Shown here in pieces: positions 1-11,970 of a stretch of DNA of 64,000 bases (the first letter of the stretch is position 1; each line of letters starts with the position of its first letter). The notes under the pieces were generated by a model. That model saw only the letters and a program-made list of their open reading frames with translations, was not told where the DNA came from and ran no database searches. The DNA is taken from the NCBI RefSeq assembly GCF_002890915.1, contig NZ_POUT01000001.1, positions 1 through 64,000 of the forward strand, in the 5' to 3' direction. The position numbers and the translations under genes were made by a program. Origin of the DNA: Stutzerimonas stutzeri (GTDB lineage: Bacteria; Pseudomonadota; Gammaproteobacteria; Pseudomonadales; Pseudomonadaceae).

Positions 1-103
1 GAAAGAGTAACTCTCGAATTCACGAGTGTTGCTTTGTGATGCTGATAATCTTGCGACTACCAGTCTTACACTCACAAGCACCCACACGAATTGCTTGATT
101 CAG

Positions 104-115
104 TTGTTAAAGAGC
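104..115 (-). promoter_or_regulatory. boxA antitermination element of the rRNA leader
   Basis: Minus strand reads GCTCTTTAACAA, the conserved boxA core bound by NusB/NusE in bacterial rRNA leaders. It identifies the region as an rRNA leader transcribed leftwards. Confidence 0.85.
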
Positions 116-152
116 GTTTCGATCAAGCCTTTCGTCTCAACCGAGGCCGCGC

Positions 153-180
153 ATTCTACAGCAGCCTTTCTCGCTGTCAA
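153..180 (-). promoter_or_regulatory. rRNA promoter 4 (closest to 16S)
   Basis: Minus-strand consensus -35 TTGACA (175-180), 16-bp spacer, -10 TAGAAT (153-158), then a GC-rich discriminator GCGCGGCC. Transcripts from here would pass boxA about 30 bases later. Confidence 0.75.
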
Positions 181-258
181 GCTGTTTTTCGAAAATTTCT
201 TTTCTACTCAACCGCTTGCGCCTTCGATCAACCTGCATCTCTCGTCAGCGGGAGGCGA

Positions 259-286
259 ATCATACAGCGTTCAAAACCACTGTCAA
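259..286 (-). promoter_or_regulatory. rRNA promoter 3
   Basis: Minus-strand consensus -35 TTGACA (281-286), 16-bp spacer, -10 TATGAT (259-264), then a C-rich discriminator TCGCCTCCC. Confidence 0.75.
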
Positions 287-364
287 CCACCTCTTTCAAC
301 CGCTTTCGATCGAACCGACCGAAGCACCGACAGGACTCGACCATCGCCTCTGCCAGCCCGGCGC

Positions 365-392
365 ATTCTACTCGAATTCGCCGCCAGCGCAA
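365..392 (-). promoter_or_regulatory. rRNA promoter 2
   Basis: Minus-strand -35 TTGCGC (387-392), 16-bp spacer, -10 TAGAAT (365-370), then a GC-rich discriminator GCGCCGGG. The -10 and the first discriminator bases are the same as in promoter 4, which supports a duplicated promoter module. The -35 is the weakest of the four. Confidence 0.6.
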
Positions 393-461
393 CCTCTTTA
401 TTTCGCTAACCTTTTGATTTACAAGAGGTTTTGCTTGAGGACTGCGCCGGAAGTGGTGCGC

Positions 462-489
462 ATTATAGGGACCTGATTTCCCCCGTCAA
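462..489 (-). promoter_or_regulatory. rRNA promoter 1 (most upstream)
   Basis: On the minus strand there is a -35 TTGACG (484-489), a 16-bp spacer and a perfect -10 TATAAT (462-467), followed by a GC-rich discriminator GCGCACC. A GC-rich discriminator is the known signature of stringently controlled stable RNA promoters. It lies only about 20 bp past the tyrS stop codon. Confidence 0.75.
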
Positions 490-504
490 CCGTTTATTTC
501 GGGT

Positions 505-1704
505 TTATTCCAACTTCAGGGAAATACGCGCGAATGCCTTCTTGCCCGCCTGACAGACATGACTCACCCCGCAGCGGAATACAAAGCCGCGATCAACGAC
601 CTGACCATCCACCCGCACACTCCCAGCCCCCAGCAGGTCGCGTGCCATGGCGGCATTTTTAACGAGCCCCGCCTTATTAAGGACTGATGCGATTGGCATG
701 TCCTGATCGGACACCAGTTCGACTTCCGGCAAATCTTCCGGCAGCTCGCCATCCTTCATTCGATTACCAGCCGAGCGATGCGCAGCTGCCGCCGCCTCCT
801 CGCCATGGAAGCGCGCAACGATTTCTTCAGCCAGCTTGATCTTGATATCACGCGGATTCGCACCATGTGCGACGTCAACACGAAATGCATTGATCTCCTC
901 GACGGAGCGGAAGCTGAGCAGCTCGAAGTAGCGCCACATCAGCGCATCGGGTATCGACACCAGCTTGCTATACATGACACCAGGCGCCTCCTGGATGCCG
1001 ACGTAGTTGCCAAGGGACTTGGACATCTTCTTGACACCATCAAGGCCTTCAAGAAGCGGCATCGTAATCACGCACTGAGATTCCTGCCCGTACGCTCGCT
1101 GCAGCTCACGCCCCATCAGCAGGTTGAACTTCTGGTCGGTGCCACCGAGCTCGATATCGGCCTTGAGCGCCACCGAGTCATATCCTTGGACCAGCGGATA
1201 AAGGAACTCGTGAATGGCGATCGGCTGGTTACTGGAGTAGCGCTTGCTGAAGTCATCGCGCTCGAGCATGCGCGCAACGGTGTATTGCGAGGCGAGCCGG
1301 ATGAAGTCGGCCGGCGTGAGCTTGTCCATCCAGGTCGAATTGAACGCCACCTCGGTCTTTGCCGGATCGAGAATCTTGAACACCTGGGCCTTGTAGGTCT
1401 CGGCATTCTCGAGTACCTGGTCACGCGTCAGGGGAGGCCTGGTAGCACTTTTGCCACTTGGATCACCAATCATCCCCGTGAAATCCCCTATAAGGAAGAT
1501 CACCTGATGCCCCAGATCCTGAAGCTGGCGCATCTTGTTGATGAGCACGGTATGGCCCAAATGAAGGTCGGGAGCGGTAGGATCGAACCCAGCCTTGACA
1601 CGCAAAGGCTGGCCCCGCTTCAGCTTGGCGATCAATTCGGACTCGACGAGCACTTCATCAGCGCCCCGCTTGATCACCGACAACTGCTCTTCAACCGACT
1701 TCAT
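505..1704 (-). CDS. tyrS: tyrosyl-tRNA synthetase
   Basis: Class I aminoacyl-tRNA synthetase that charges tRNA-Tyr in the cytoplasm. The 399-residue product has the HIGH-type signature HLGH at residues 48-51, the KMSKS loop at 226-230, the tyrosine-pocket stretch GGTDQKFN near 187-194, and a C-terminal S4-like RNA-binding domain from about 335. I chose the start at MKSVEEQ because a GGGA sits six bases upstream and the length fits the family. The longer frame back to 1773 adds a low-quality extension. It is transcribed leftwards into the rRNA promoter region, the arrangement known in Pseudomonas, and is divergent from the M23 peptidase gene. Confidence 0.97.
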   Translation of the reverse strand: MKSVEEQLSVIKRGADEVLVESELIAKLKRGQPLRVKAGFDPTAPDLHLGHTVLINKMRQLQDLGHQVIFLIGDFTGMIGDPSGKSATRPPLTRDQVLENAETYKAQVFKILDPAKTEVAFNSTWMDKLTPADFIRLASQYTVARMLERDDFSKRYSSNQPIAIHEFLYPLVQGYDSVALKADIELGGTDQKFNLLMGRELQRAYGQESQCVITMPLLEGLDGVKKMSKSLGNYVGIQEAPGVMYSKLVSIPDALMWRYFELLSFRSVEEINAFRVDVAHGANPRDIKIKLAEEIVARFHGEEAAAAAHRSAGNRMKDGELPEDLPEVELVSDQDMPIASVLNKAGLVKNAAMARDLLGAGSVRVDGQVVDRGFVFRCGVSHVCQAGKKAFARISLKLE

Positions 1705-1874
1705 GGCAAGTCCCATACCGAAAATATTAAGGGCGACAACATTACAAGATCGCCGGCCATTTACAAACCACATGCCTGCAACCGGCCGGCAGATGAGCCA
1801 TTTCGAGGGTTGCCTCCGCTAGGGTTTGCTTATATTTTAGACAGTTATTTCCGTGCCAAAATGCCAGAAGCCTA

Positions 1875-4381
<2,507 letters not shown>

Positions 4382-4386
4382 CCTCC

Positions 4387-4412
4387 AAAAAAACGCCGTG
4401 CAAGGCACGGCG
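4387..4412 (-). terminator. Rho-independent terminator of erpA
   Basis: An 8-bp perfect GC-rich stem, CGCCGTGC with GCACGGCG (4394-4401 and 4405-4412), has a 3-base loop. On the minus strand it is followed by a run of seven T (4387-4393). The direction fits erpA. The same stem could also end anmK transcripts. Confidence 0.85.
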
Positions 4413-4430
4413 CATGCGAATTGACGGGCG

Positions 4431-4781
4431 TTAGATGGAAAACGACTGTCCGCAACCGCAGGTCGTTGTCGCATTCGGATTTTTGATGACGAAACGAGAA
4501 CCCTCCAGGCCCTCCTGGTAATCAACCTCGGCACCTGCCAGGTACTGGTAGCTCATGGGATCGACGACCAGGCTCACCCCCTCTCGCTCGATGACCGTAT
4601 CGTCGTCCGCCACATCCTCATCGAAGGTGAAGCCGTACTGGAACCCCGAGCAACCGCCACCCGTGACGAAGACGCGCAGCTTCAAACGCGGGTTGCCTTC
4701 CTCATCGACCAGATTCTTCACCTTGCTCGCAGCCCCCTGACTGAACTGGATGGCGGTGGGCGTGAAGGATTCGACACTCAT
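4431..4781 (-). CDS. erpA: iron-sulfur cluster insertion protein ErpA
   Basis: A-type Fe-S carrier (HesB/IscA family) that delivers clusters to apoproteins. The 116-residue product carries the three invariant cysteines C44 (GGGCSGF), C108 and C110 (TCGCGQSF). The C-terminal spacing C-x-C and the length favour ErpA over SufA or IscA, as does the Pseudomonas position between anmK and argC. AGGAG precedes the ATG at good spacing. It is monocistronic, with its own terminator downstream. Confidence 0.93.
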   Translation of the reverse strand: MSVESFTPTAIQFSQGAASKVKNLVDEEGNPRLKLRVFVTGGGCSGFQYGFTFDEDVADDDTVIEREGVSLVVDPMSYQYLAGAEVDYQEGLEGSRFVIKNPNATTTCGCGQSFSI

Positions 4782-4871
4782 TGGGTTCTCCTGGCGTGAA
4801 ACGCCCTACTGCTTTGACGATGCATTATCGGCTTTCCTGACAAAACTGGTCAACTATTCACCATGAGGGCT

Positions 4872-4897
4872 CGACCACTTCAGCAAAGCAGTGGTCG
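4872..4897. terminator. hairpin downstream of argC
   Basis: An 8-bp perfect inverted repeat, CGACCACT (4872-4879) with AGTGGTCG (4890-4897), has a 10-base loop and lies just after the argC stop. No T run follows, so termination activity is uncertain. Confidence 0.4.
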
Positions 4898-4924
4898 TCC
4901 CGGCCTGCAAACACAAGCGCCCCC

Positions 4925-5959
4925 TCAGGGCAGCAGCGCCACGTTGCCAAGCCCCAGCCGCTCGTCCAGCCCCAGCAGGATATTCATATTCTGGATGGCC
5001 TGGCCGGACGCGCCTTTCACCAGATTGTCGATCACCGAGAGTACGACGACCAGTTCCCCGCCTTGAGGGCGGTGCACCGCAATACGGCAGACGTTGGCCC
5101 CCCGCACGCTGCGCGTCTCCGGATGGCTTCCAGCGGGCATCACGTCGACGAAAGGCTCGTTGGCATAGCGCTGCTCGTACAAGCGCTGCAAATCGACGGA
5201 AGTATCGGCAACCGTGGCGTACAGGGTGGCATGGATACCACGGATCATCGGCGTCAGGTGCGGGACGAAGGTCAGCCCCACCTCACTCTTGGCGGCACGC
5301 CGCAGTCCCTGGCCGATTTCCGGCAGGTGCCGATGCCCCTTCACCGCATAAGCCATCATGCTTTCGCCGGCCTCGGTGAACAGCGAGCCAAGCTTGGCCG
5401 CCCGCCCGGCGCCGCTGACACCCGATTTGCAGTCGGCGATCAGCCGCGAAGCATCGGCCAGACCGCTTTCCAGCAACGGCAGGAACCCCAGCTGGGTCGC
5501 CGTGGGGTAGCAACCGGGAACGGCGATCAGCCGAGCCTTGCGGATTTGTTCGCGATTGACTTCAGGCAACCCGTAGACCGCCTCCGGAAGCAGTTCGGGA
5601 GCACCGTGCGCCTGCCCATACCACTTCGCCCACTCCTCGGCATCCTGCAGGCGAAAATCGGCAGACAGGTCGATCACCCGCGTGCCGGCAGCCAGCAGTT
5701 CGCCGGCCAGCGCATGGGCGACGCCATGCGGGGTGGCGAAGAAGACCACGTCGCAGCCGCCCAGCGTGGCCACGTCAGGCACGCTGAAGGCGAGATCGTC
5801 ATAGTGACCGCGCAGGTTCGGGTACATGTCGGTGACCTTCACCCCGTTCTCGGAACGCGAGGTGATCACCGCCACTTCGGCCTGGGGATGCTGGGCCAGC
5901 AGACGCAGCAATTCGACCCCGGTGTAGCCCGTGCCGCCGACGATACCGACCTTGACCAT
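4925..5959 (-). CDS. argC: N-acetyl-gamma-glutamyl-phosphate reductase
   Basis: ArgC reduces N-acetylglutamyl phosphate with NADPH in arginine biosynthesis. The 344-residue protein has the Rossmann motif GGTGYTG at 8-14, the catalytic cysteine C150 in AVPGCYPTA, and the C-terminal [12 protein letters not shown] substrate-site region. It lies upstream of erpA, separated by about 143 bp, and is probably transcribed alone. The start gives the family's standard MVKVGIVGG opening. Confidence 0.96.
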   Translation of the reverse strand: MVKVGIVGGTGYTGVELLRLLAQHPQAEVAVITSRSENGVKVTDMYPNLRGHYDDLAFSVPDVATLGGCDVVFFATPHGVAHALAGELLAAGTRVIDLSADFRLQDAEEWAKWYGQAHGAPELLPEAVYGLPEVNREQIRKARLIAVPGCYPTATQLGFLPLLESGLADASRLIADCKSGVSGAGRAAKLGSLFTEAGESMMAYAVKGHRHLPEIGQGLRRAAKSEVGLTFVPHLTPMIRGIHATLYATVADTSVDLQRLYEQRYANEPFVDVMPAGSHPETRSVRGANVCRIAVHRPQGGELVVVLSVIDNLVKGASGQAIQNMNILLGLDERLGLGNVALLP

Positions 5960-6088
5960 GACCTGCCCTCAACTGAACCCGTAAAGACGCCGATGATAAA
6001 GCCGCTTTGATCGTGGGCCAACCGCCAGGATGACCTGCGCCTCGACTGCCACTACTATCGACGCATTTGCCGACCAAGGATTCAATCG

Positions 6089-6517
6089 ATGCTCTACCTC
6101 TGGCTCAAAGCGCTGCACATCATTGCCGTCGTCTGCTGGTTCGCCGGCCTGTTCTATCTGCCACGCCTGTTCGTCTATCACGCGATGAGCGAGGACCAGC
6201 CCAGCCGGGAGCGCTTCAAGATCATGGAACGCAAGCTTTATCGCGGCATCATGCTGCCGTCGATGATCGCCACGCTGGTGTTCGGCATCTGGATGATCCT
6301 GGTCAACCCTGGCCTGTTCAGCACCGGCGGCTGGCTGCATGCCAAGCTGGCCCTCGTCCTCCTGCTGATCGGCTATCACCACATGTGCGGTGCCCAGCTC
6401 AAACGCTTCGCCCGCGACGACAATACCCGCAGTCATGTGTTCTACCGCTGGTTCAACGAGATTCCGGTTCTTTTCCTGCTGGCGATCGTGATCCTCGTGG
6501 TGGTCAAACCGTTCTGA
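6089..6517 (+). CDS. hemJ: protoporphyrinogen oxidase HemJ
   Basis: HemJ is an integral-membrane oxidase for the penultimate step of heme synthesis in bacteria lacking HemG or HemY. The 142-residue product has four hydrophobic segments (about 3-23, 50-75, 80-100, 122-141). It carries the family's conserved N-terminal histidine (KALHIIAVVCWFAGLFYLPR region) and the YRG, GGWLHAKL and YHHMC motifs. AAGGA lies eight bases before the ATG. It is divergent from argC. Confidence 0.9.
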   Translation: MLYLWLKALHIIAVVCWFAGLFYLPRLFVYHAMSEDQPSRERFKIMERKLYRGIMLPSMIATLVFGIWMILVNPGLFSTGGWLHAKLALVLLLIGYHHMCGAQLKRFARDDNTRSHVFYRWFNEIPVLFLLAIVILVVVKPF

Positions 6518-6656
6518 GAATCGGATCAACGCCGTTTTTTCCCGCGGGTCGACAAGGAAATCGTTACCCGCTTCGAAGGCCCGGCTGGCACTTCTTGTTT
6601 CGACCGGCCAGGCCCTCTACTCTTTGCCTTCCGACTCCTTGTGACATGGATGCCGT

Positions 6657-7613
6657 ATGCAAGAAGCTCACTACAAGATCGTCTTCGATGGCGAACTGCT
6701 CCCCGGGATGCCGCTGGAAACCGTGAAGGCCAATCTGGCGAACCTGTTCAAGACCGACGCCGGCAAGATCGAGCGCTTATTCGGCGGCCAGGCGGCGGTC
6801 CTCAAGAGCAAACTCAACAGCGCTGAAGCCGACCGCTACCTCGGCGCTCTGCAGCGCGCCGGCGCCAAGGCATACAAGGAAGCCGAACACCCCGGCGTAC
6901 CACTCAGCCTGGTGCAAACCGAAGAAGAGCAGGCTGCACAGCCGGCCGTATCGGCCATGGCACGCATGACATGCCCCAAGTGCGGCCATCTCCAGGACAA
7001 GTCCAGCGAGTGCCAGGCCTGCGGCATCATCATCGAGAAATACCTGGCGCGCCAGGCGCTGTCGGCCAACGCCCCGGCGACAAGCAAAGCCTCCAGCACA
7101 CCGGCCTCACCCTATGCACCGCCGTCGGCATCTATCGGCGAAGCGCTACCCACCTATGGCGAACTCCGGCCTCTTTCCGTCACCGGTCGTATCGGCCGGC
7201 TGCGCTATCTGGCCTGGTCATTGGTAGTCATGGCCGCGGCGATGGGCCTGTTCGGCATTGCCGCGATCGTCATGGCGATATCCAGCACTGCCGGCCTGAT
7301 CTGCATGGGCCTGATCGGCGTCGGCCTGCTGGTGGTCAGCGTGCAGATCGGCGTGCAGCGCCTGCATGACTTCGGCTGGTCCGGCTGGCTGATCCTGCTG
7401 AATCTGGTACCGGTCGTAGGCAGCCTCTTTCCGCTCGTCATGCTGCTGATGCCCGGCAATCGGCAAGTCAATCGCTACGGCTCACCGCCGCCACCCAACA
7501 GCCGATCGGTGAAGATCCTCGCAGCCCTCTGGCTGGTCGCGGTCCTCGGCGGCCTGGTAGCGGCATTGACCGTACCGGAACTGGTTCACCTACGCCAAGG
7601 CGCAGGCTTCTAG
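6657..7613 (+). CDS. membrane protein with zinc-ribbon and DUF805 domain
   Basis: Function unknown. The N-terminal part (1-75) resembles a small alpha/beta module preceding a zinc ribbon: C106, C109, C119 and C122 form two CxxC pairs (CPKCG, CQACG). A proline/alanine-rich linker follows (about 135-170). The C-terminal half is a DUF805-type membrane domain with the signature GRIGRLRYL and a later HDFGWSGW, and about four hydrophobic segments between 180 and 315. It stands between hemJ and a convergent ATPase gene. The real start may vary by a few codons because no strong ribosome binding site is visible. Confidence 0.75.
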   Translation: MQEAHYKIVFDGELLPGMPLETVKANLANLFKTDAGKIERLFGGQAAVLKSKLNSAEADRYLGALQRAGAKAYKEAEHPGVPLSLVQTEEEQAAQPAVSAMARMTCPKCGHLQDKSSECQACGIIIEKYLARQALSANAPATSKASSTPASPYAPPSASIGEALPTYGELRPLSVTGRIGRLRYLAWSLVVMAAAMGLFGIAAIVMAISSTAGLICMGLIGVGLLVVSVQIGVQRLHDFGWSGWLILLNLVPVVGSLFPLVMLLMPGNRQVNRYGSPPPPNSRSVKILAALWLVAVLGGLVAALTVPELVHLRQGAGF

Positions 7614-7617
7614 CCGT

Positions 7618-7643
7618 CCGGCCGGGCTACCCTAACCGGCCGG
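7618..7643. terminator. convergent hairpin between the DUF805 and ATPase genes
   Basis: CCGGCCGG occurs at 7618-7625 and again at 7636-7643, giving an 8-bp stem with a 10-base loop that spans the ATPase stop codon. No T run is present. A bidirectional stop is plausible but weakly supported. Confidence 0.35.
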
Positions 7644-9110
7644 CACCGTGCGCCCATGGGCCCACTGCCGGAGCGCGGCCAGGCCCTCAGCCATCACCAC
7701 GGAGAGCGGCGAGGTCGCCCGAATGCTCTCGAGCAGCATCGCCTGGTCGACCTGCCGCTGCCGGGCCTGCCCGGCGTAGACGGCACTCACCACCACCTGC
7801 TCGATCTCGGCGCCGGAGAAGCCTTCGCTGGCCTCGGCCAGCACCGCCAGCCCGAAATCCTCGGCCCGCAATTCTCGGCGCGCGAGATGGATGCGGAAGA
7901 TTTCCGCCCGGGTTTCCAGGTCCGGCAGGTCGACGAAGAACAGCTCATCGAAACGCCCCTTGCGCAGCAGCTCTGGCGGCAGACGCTCGATCGCATTGGC
8001 GGTGGCGACCAGGAACACCGGCGCGGCACGTTCGGCCATCCAGGTCAGCAGCGTGCCCAGGACTCGCTGACTGACCCCGCCATCCATGTCGCCGGTCGCC
8101 AGGCCCTTTTCGATCTCGTCCATCCACAGCACGCACGGCGCCATCTGCTCGGCCAGTTTCAGCGCATCGCGCAGATTGCGCTCGGTCTCGCCGAAGTACT
8201 TGTTGTACAGGCAGGCGAAATCCAGCCGTAGCAGCGGCAGCCCCCACAGGCCCGCCACAGCCTTGGCCGCCAGGCTCTTGCCCCCACCCTGCACCCCGAC
8301 CAGCATCACCCCCCGCGGCAGATCATCACCCTGCCCGCTCAGAAAGGCACCCTGGCGCTCGGCCAGCCAGCGCTTGAATTGCGCCAGCCCACCCACCTCG
8401 GCGAAGCGTGCCGTTTCGTACTCGAAACCAAGCACGCCATCGAGATCCAGCAACTGGAACTTGCTGCGGTTGAGCTCGGGAAGGTCTTCCTGGGTAATGG
8501 CTCCATCGTCGCAGATCACGTTACGCGCCAAGGCGCGTGCCTCGGCATGACTCAGCCCGCGAAGATTCTTCACCACCTGCTGCAGGGTTCGATTGTCGGT
8601 ACGCACCCGCGCGCCGCGATTGCGCTCGCTCCAGCGGGTCGCCTCGTCACGGACGATGGCGAGCAGTTCCTCCTCGGCTGGCAACGACAGGCTGAATCGC
8701 GCCGCATGCCGCTGCACTTCCGCAGGCAGCTTGAGCGCATGGGAGACCAGCACCACGGTCGGCGCCGACGGCGCTCCGCTCATGGCGATCTCCTTGAGCA
8801 GCCGGACCAACCGCGGTTCATCGAGAAACGGGTGCAAATCGCAGAAGACATAGAGATTAGCCCCCGGGTCGTGCTTGACCAGCTTGAGCGCGATTTCCGG
8901 GGTGCAGCTTTGCTCGCCGCCCTGCAGTTCGCCGCCGAAGGCCAGATGGCGCAGCCCCTCGGTCACGGACCATACGTAGAAGCCGAGCCCCTGCCTGACC
9001 GCAAGCCCGGTCAGCGTCTCCAGCACTCGCTGCTCGTCCCACGACTCGACCAGCACCAGCCTCACCCGGGACTCCAGGACCAGGCCCAGATCATGTATAT
9101 CGTTCTTCAC
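7632..9110 (-). CDS. Ycf46-like AAA ATPase
   Basis: Cytoplasmic AAA ATPase of unknown substrate. The C-terminal half is a classical AAA module with Walker A GVQGGGKS (about 272-279), Walker B VLWMDE (about 327-332), a sensor region ATANAIERLP and an RKGRFDELF arginine-finger region. The N-terminal 230 residues resemble a degenerate nucleotide-binding domain, as in Ycf46-type proteins. The start codon is GTG with GGAGG four bases upstream. It is divergent from hinT. The family is widely conserved in Pseudomonas but has no settled role that I can name. Confidence 0.8.
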   Translation of the reverse strand: MKNDIHDLGLVLESRVRLVLVESWDEQRVLETLTGLAVRQGLGFYVWSVTEGLRHLAFGGELQGGEQSCTPEIALKLVKHDPGANLYVFCDLHPFLDEPRLVRLLKEIAMSGAPSAPTVVLVSHALKLPAEVQRHAARFSLSLPAEEELLAIVRDEATRWSERNRGARVRTDNRTLQQVVKNLRGLSHAEARALARNVICDDGAITQEDLPELNRSKFQLLDLDGVLGFEYETARFAEVGGLAQFKRWLAERQGAFLSGQGDDLPRGVMLVGVQGGGKSLAAKAVAGLWGLPLLRLDFACLYNKYFGETERNLRDALKLAEQMAPCVLWMDEIEKGLATGDMDGGVSQRVLGTLLTWMAERAAPVFLVATANAIERLPPELLRKGRFDELFFVDLPDLETRAEIFRIHLARRELRAEDFGLAVLAEASEGFSGAEIEQVVVSAVYAGQARQRQVDQAMLLESIRATSPLSVVMAEGLAALRQWAHGRTVPAG

Positions 9111-9181
9111 GCCACCTCCCTGTACAGGCTCACCCTGACGCCCTGTTACACTGTCTGACCGATCTCTCCCGGAGAACTGCC

Positions 9182-9523
9182 ATGGACTGTCTGTTTTGCA
9201 AGATCGTGGCCGGGGACATTCCCGCGCGCAAGCTTTACGAAGACGACCAGATTATCGCCTTCCACGATATCGCCGCTCAGGCCCCCGTACACTTTCTGGT
9301 GATTCCGAAGAAGCACATCGCCACGCTGCACGACCTGAGCGAGGACGACGACAAGATACTGGCCGGGCACCTTCTTTTCACTGCCCAGCGCCTGGCCGAA
9401 GAGCAAGGCTGCCAGGACGGCTTCCGGGTGGTGATGAACTGCAACGACCTCGGCGGCCAGACGGTCTACCACATTCACATGCACGTACTCGGTCAACGCC
9501 AGATGCATTGGCCGCCAGGCTGA
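9182..9523 (+). CDS. HIT-family purine nucleoside phosphoramidase (HinT)
   Basis: Small histidine-triad hydrolase acting on adenosine phosphoramidates. The 113-residue product shows the triad HIHMH with H97, H99 and H101, plus the HinT-like opening DCLFCKIVAGDIPA. GGAG precedes the ATG. It lies about 50 bp upstream of coq7 on the same strand and may be cotranscribed with it. Confidence 0.92.
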   Translation: MDCLFCKIVAGDIPARKLYEDDQIIAFHDIAAQAPVHFLVIPKKHIATLHDLSEDDDKILAGHLLFTAQRLAEEQGCQDGFRVVMNCNDLGGQTVYHIHMHVLGQRQMHWPPG

Positions 9524-9574
9524 TGGCGAGCCCGTTGACGCGACTCGCCAGCTCCCGACCTGCCCGGAGGACAT

Positions 9575-10222
9575 ATGCCCAGCCAACGCCATTACTCCCC
9601 AGCCGACCGCCTGCTGATGCAGGCCGATGCCGCGCTACGAACCCTGCTTCCGTTCAGCGGGCAGCCGGCCCGGCCGTCACCCGCCGTCCTGAAAAACGAG
9701 GCCGAGCTCAACGACAGCGAAACCCGCCATGTCGCCGGCCTGATGCGCATCAACCATACCGGCGAGGTCTGTGCCCAGGCGCTGTACCAGGGCCAGGCCC
9801 TCACCGCCCGGCTGCCGCAGGTGCGCCAGGCCATGGAGCAGGCCGCCGACGAGGAGGTCGATCACCTGGCCTGGTGCGAGCAGCGGATCCGCCAACTGGG
9901 TAGCCACACCAGCGTGCTCAACCCCCTGTTCTACGGGCTATCGTTCGGCATAGGTGCTTCCGCAGGCCTGATCAGCGACCGCATCAGCCTGGGCTTCGTC
10001 GCCGCGACCGAAGATCAGGTCTGCAAGCATCTGGACGACCATCTGGGCCAGCTGCCGGCGAACGACGAGAAATCCCGTGCGATCCTGCAGCAAATGCGCG
10101 AGGACGAAGCACAGCATGCCACCAGCGCACTGGAGGCTGGCGGCCTGCGCTTCCCGGCGCCGGTCAAGTTCGGCATGAGCCTGGTTTCCAAGGTGATGAC
10201 CAAGGCCACCTACCGGATCTGA
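9575..10222 (+). CDS. coq7: demethoxyubiquinone hydroxylase
   Basis: Coq7 is a diiron monooxygenase for the last hydroxylation in ubiquinone synthesis and is peripherally membrane bound. The ligand set is visible as E64 (HTGEVCAQ), E94 and H97 (EEVDH), E146 (TEDQV), E178 and H181 (EDEAQH). The 215-residue length is typical. A strong GGAGG precedes the ATG. A long terminator follows and is shared with speD. Confidence 0.95.
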   Translation: MPSQRHYSPADRLLMQADAALRTLLPFSGQPARPSPAVLKNEAELNDSETRHVAGLMRINHTGEVCAQALYQGQALTARLPQVRQAMEQAADEEVDHLAWCEQRIRQLGSHTSVLNPLFYGLSFGIGASAGLISDRISLGFVAATEDQVCKHLDDHLGQLPANDEKSRAILQQMREDEAQHATSALEAGGLRFPAPVKFGMSLVSKVMTKATYRI

Positions 10223-10236
10223 GGCGAGCAGCACCC

Positions 10237-10270
10237 AAGGAAAAAGGGCGCCGAAGTGCCCTTTTTCCTT
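10237..10270. terminator. bidirectional terminator between coq7 and speD
   Basis: A 13-bp perfect stem, AAGGAAAAAGGGC (10237-10249) with GCCCTTTTTCCTT (10258-10270), has an 8-base loop. A/T runs are built into both arms, so it can end transcription from both sides. Confidence 0.9.
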
Positions 10271-10279
10271 TACGGCGCG

Positions 10280-11083
10280 TTACGCCTGCCCGGGCATGTT
10301 GCGGGCGTAGAAGATTTCCAGCATCTCGTGGCGCAGGCGGTCTTCGACCTGCTTGCGCTGCTCCGCTGAAAGATTGCGGGTCGCGTCGCCGAACAGGTAG
10401 TTCTCCAGCGCGAAGTGCTTGAGCAGCATCTTGGTGTGGAACAGATTCTCCTGATACACATTCACGTCGGTCATCTGATAAGCCGAACGGGTGTCTTCGG
10501 AAAGGTAGTTCTGGATCGAGTTGATCGCATGATCGATGAAGTGCTTCTTGCCCTCGACATCGCGCGTGAAGCCACGCACGCGGTAATCCACGGTGACGAT
10601 ATCCGAATCGAACTGATGGATCAGATAGTTGAGTGCCTTCAACGGTGAAATCACGCCGCAGGTCGACACATCGATGTCCACGCGAAAGGTGGCGATACCC
10701 TCCACCGGGTGGATTTCCGGATAGGTATGGACCGTGATATGGCTCTTGTCGAGGTGCGCCAGGATGGTCTCCGGCAGCGGCCCCGGAGATTCCTCGATCT
10801 GGCTGTCGGTCGGCGTCACCGGCTGCTCGGAGATCAGGATCGTCACGCTGGCGCCTTGCGGCTCGTAATCCTGGCGGGCAATGTTCAGAATGTTGGCACC
10901 AATGATGTCGACAACATCGGTCAGAATCTGGGTAAGCCGCTCGGCGTCGTACTCTTCATCGATGTACTGCACGTAGGCCTGTTGATCTTCAGGCGTCTCG
11001 GCATAGCAGATGTCATAAATGTTGAAGCTCAAGGTCTTGGTCAGGTTGTTGAACCCGTGGAGCTTGAGTTTGCTTTTCACCAT
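10280..11083 (-). CDS. speD: S-adenosylmethionine decarboxylase proenzyme
   Basis: SpeD makes decarboxylated S-adenosylmethionine for spermidine synthesis. The 267-residue proenzyme resembles the long E. coli type, which self-cleaves before a serine to create a pyruvoyl cofactor. Conserved stretches include HTYPEIHP (about 128-135), [14 protein letters not shown] and [13 protein letters not shown]. It has 242 bp of upstream sequence before osmC and is probably transcribed alone. No riboswitch-like structure was recognised there. Confidence 0.94.
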   Translation of the reverse strand: MVKSKLKLHGFNNLTKTLSFNIYDICYAETPEDQQAYVQYIDEEYDAERLTQILTDVVDIIGANILNIARQDYEPQGASVTILISEQPVTPTDSQIEESPGPLPETILAHLDKSHITVHTYPEIHPVEGIATFRVDIDVSTCGVISPLKALNYLIHQFDSDIVTVDYRVRGFTRDVEGKKHFIDHAINSIQNYLSEDTRSAYQMTDVNVYQENLFHTKMLLKHFALENYLFGDATRNLSAEQRKQVEDRLRHEMLEIFYARNMPGQA

Positions 11084-11325
11084 TGGGAAGCACTCCCTTG
11101 TTGCGGCACTACCGCGTGATGAGCATGCCCGTCAGATGCCGAGGCACCTGCGTAGGACGGAAAACACCTCTTCGCACCGGCGATTTATGGTTTTTGCGGA
11201 TTGAATGAAACGACCCGAGCAAATCGGGGCGCGCATTATGCAGAACGTGTGGCGTCGATACCCGCGTTCGCCACCTCTTATGGACGTAAACGCGGACACA
11301 CGAAGCAGAAGAGCGGGAACGCGAG

Positions 11326-11748
11326 TCAGCCGAGCTCGACGATCTCGTACGCATGCGTGATTTCGACCCCGGCCCGGCCCAGCATGATCGAAGCCGAGCA
11401 GTACTTCTCCGCCGACAGTTCTACCGCACGCTTGACCTGGGCCTCCTTCAGGCCGCGGCCTTTTACCACGAAGCGCAGGTGAATCCGGGTGAACACCTTG
11501 GGATCTTCGCTGGCGCGCTCCGCCTCGACGAAAGCCTCACAGCTTTCCACCGCCTGGCGGGACTTCTTCAGGATGCTCACCACATCGAAATTGCTGCAGC
11601 CGCCGAGCCCCAGGAGCAGCATCTCCATCGGCCGCACGCCGAGGTTGCGCCCACCATTTTCAGGTGGCCCATCCATCACCACCGCATGACCGCTGCCCGA
11701 CTCGCCGACGAACATGGCGCCGTCGACCCATTGAATGCGCGCTTTCAT
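11326..11748 (-). CDS. OsmC-family protein
   Basis: Member of the OsmC/Ohr fold, thiol peroxidases or related proteins of stress defence. The 140-residue product begins MKARIQWVDG, contains PMEMLLLGLGGCSNFDV with the first redox cysteine in the GGCS motif, and EKYCSAS with the second. I chose the start at 11748 because GGAG lies six bases upstream. A longer frame to 11850 adds an unsupported N-terminus. It is divergent from vfr, as in other pseudomonads. Confidence 0.85.
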   Translation of the reverse strand: MKARIQWVDGAMFVGESGSGHAVVMDGPPENGGRNLGVRPMEMLLLGLGGCSNFDVVSILKKSRQAVESCEAFVEAERASEDPKVFTRIHLRFVVKGRGLKEAQVKRAVELSAEKYCSASIMLGRAGVEITHAYEIVELG

Positions 11749-11970
11749 CGCCAACTCCATAAAAAACGGGGCCGATAGCTTAACATGCGCGCCTGGATAG
11801 CCGACGACAGCACACGCGACTAAAGGTGCCCTTGACCATCTCGTTTCCATTGTCGCAACGTGTTGCCGGTCTACCTACGTCTGTTAAGCTGACGCCAGCT
11901 AAATGACAGCGACATAAGCGACATATAAGAAGAATCAGCCTTAATTGAGTACTTATCCGGGACCCACAGC

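Larger units (their letters stand above)
1..504 (-). other. rRNA operon promoter and 16S leader region
   Basis: No protein gene is supported in this 504-base stretch. Read on the minus strand it matches the leader seen upstream of Pseudomonas 16S genes, with a boxA antitermination element followed by conserved leader sequence. Four tandem sigma70-type promoters, listed separately, lie upstream of boxA. The 16S gene itself is not in the window and should begin shortly beyond base 1. The location directly downstream of tyrS is also the arrangement known from Pseudomonas. Short reading frames here overlap promoter elements and are not believable genes. Confidence 0.88.

Noticed and set aside
1..60. 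Start of the 16S rRNA gene
   Set aside because: The sequence is still leader. The conserved 16S 5' end is not present, so the gene begins beyond the window.
26..476. Short open frames in the first 500 bases
   Set aside because: They cross four rRNA promoters and boxA on the other strand, and have no ribosome binding sites or recognisable homology.
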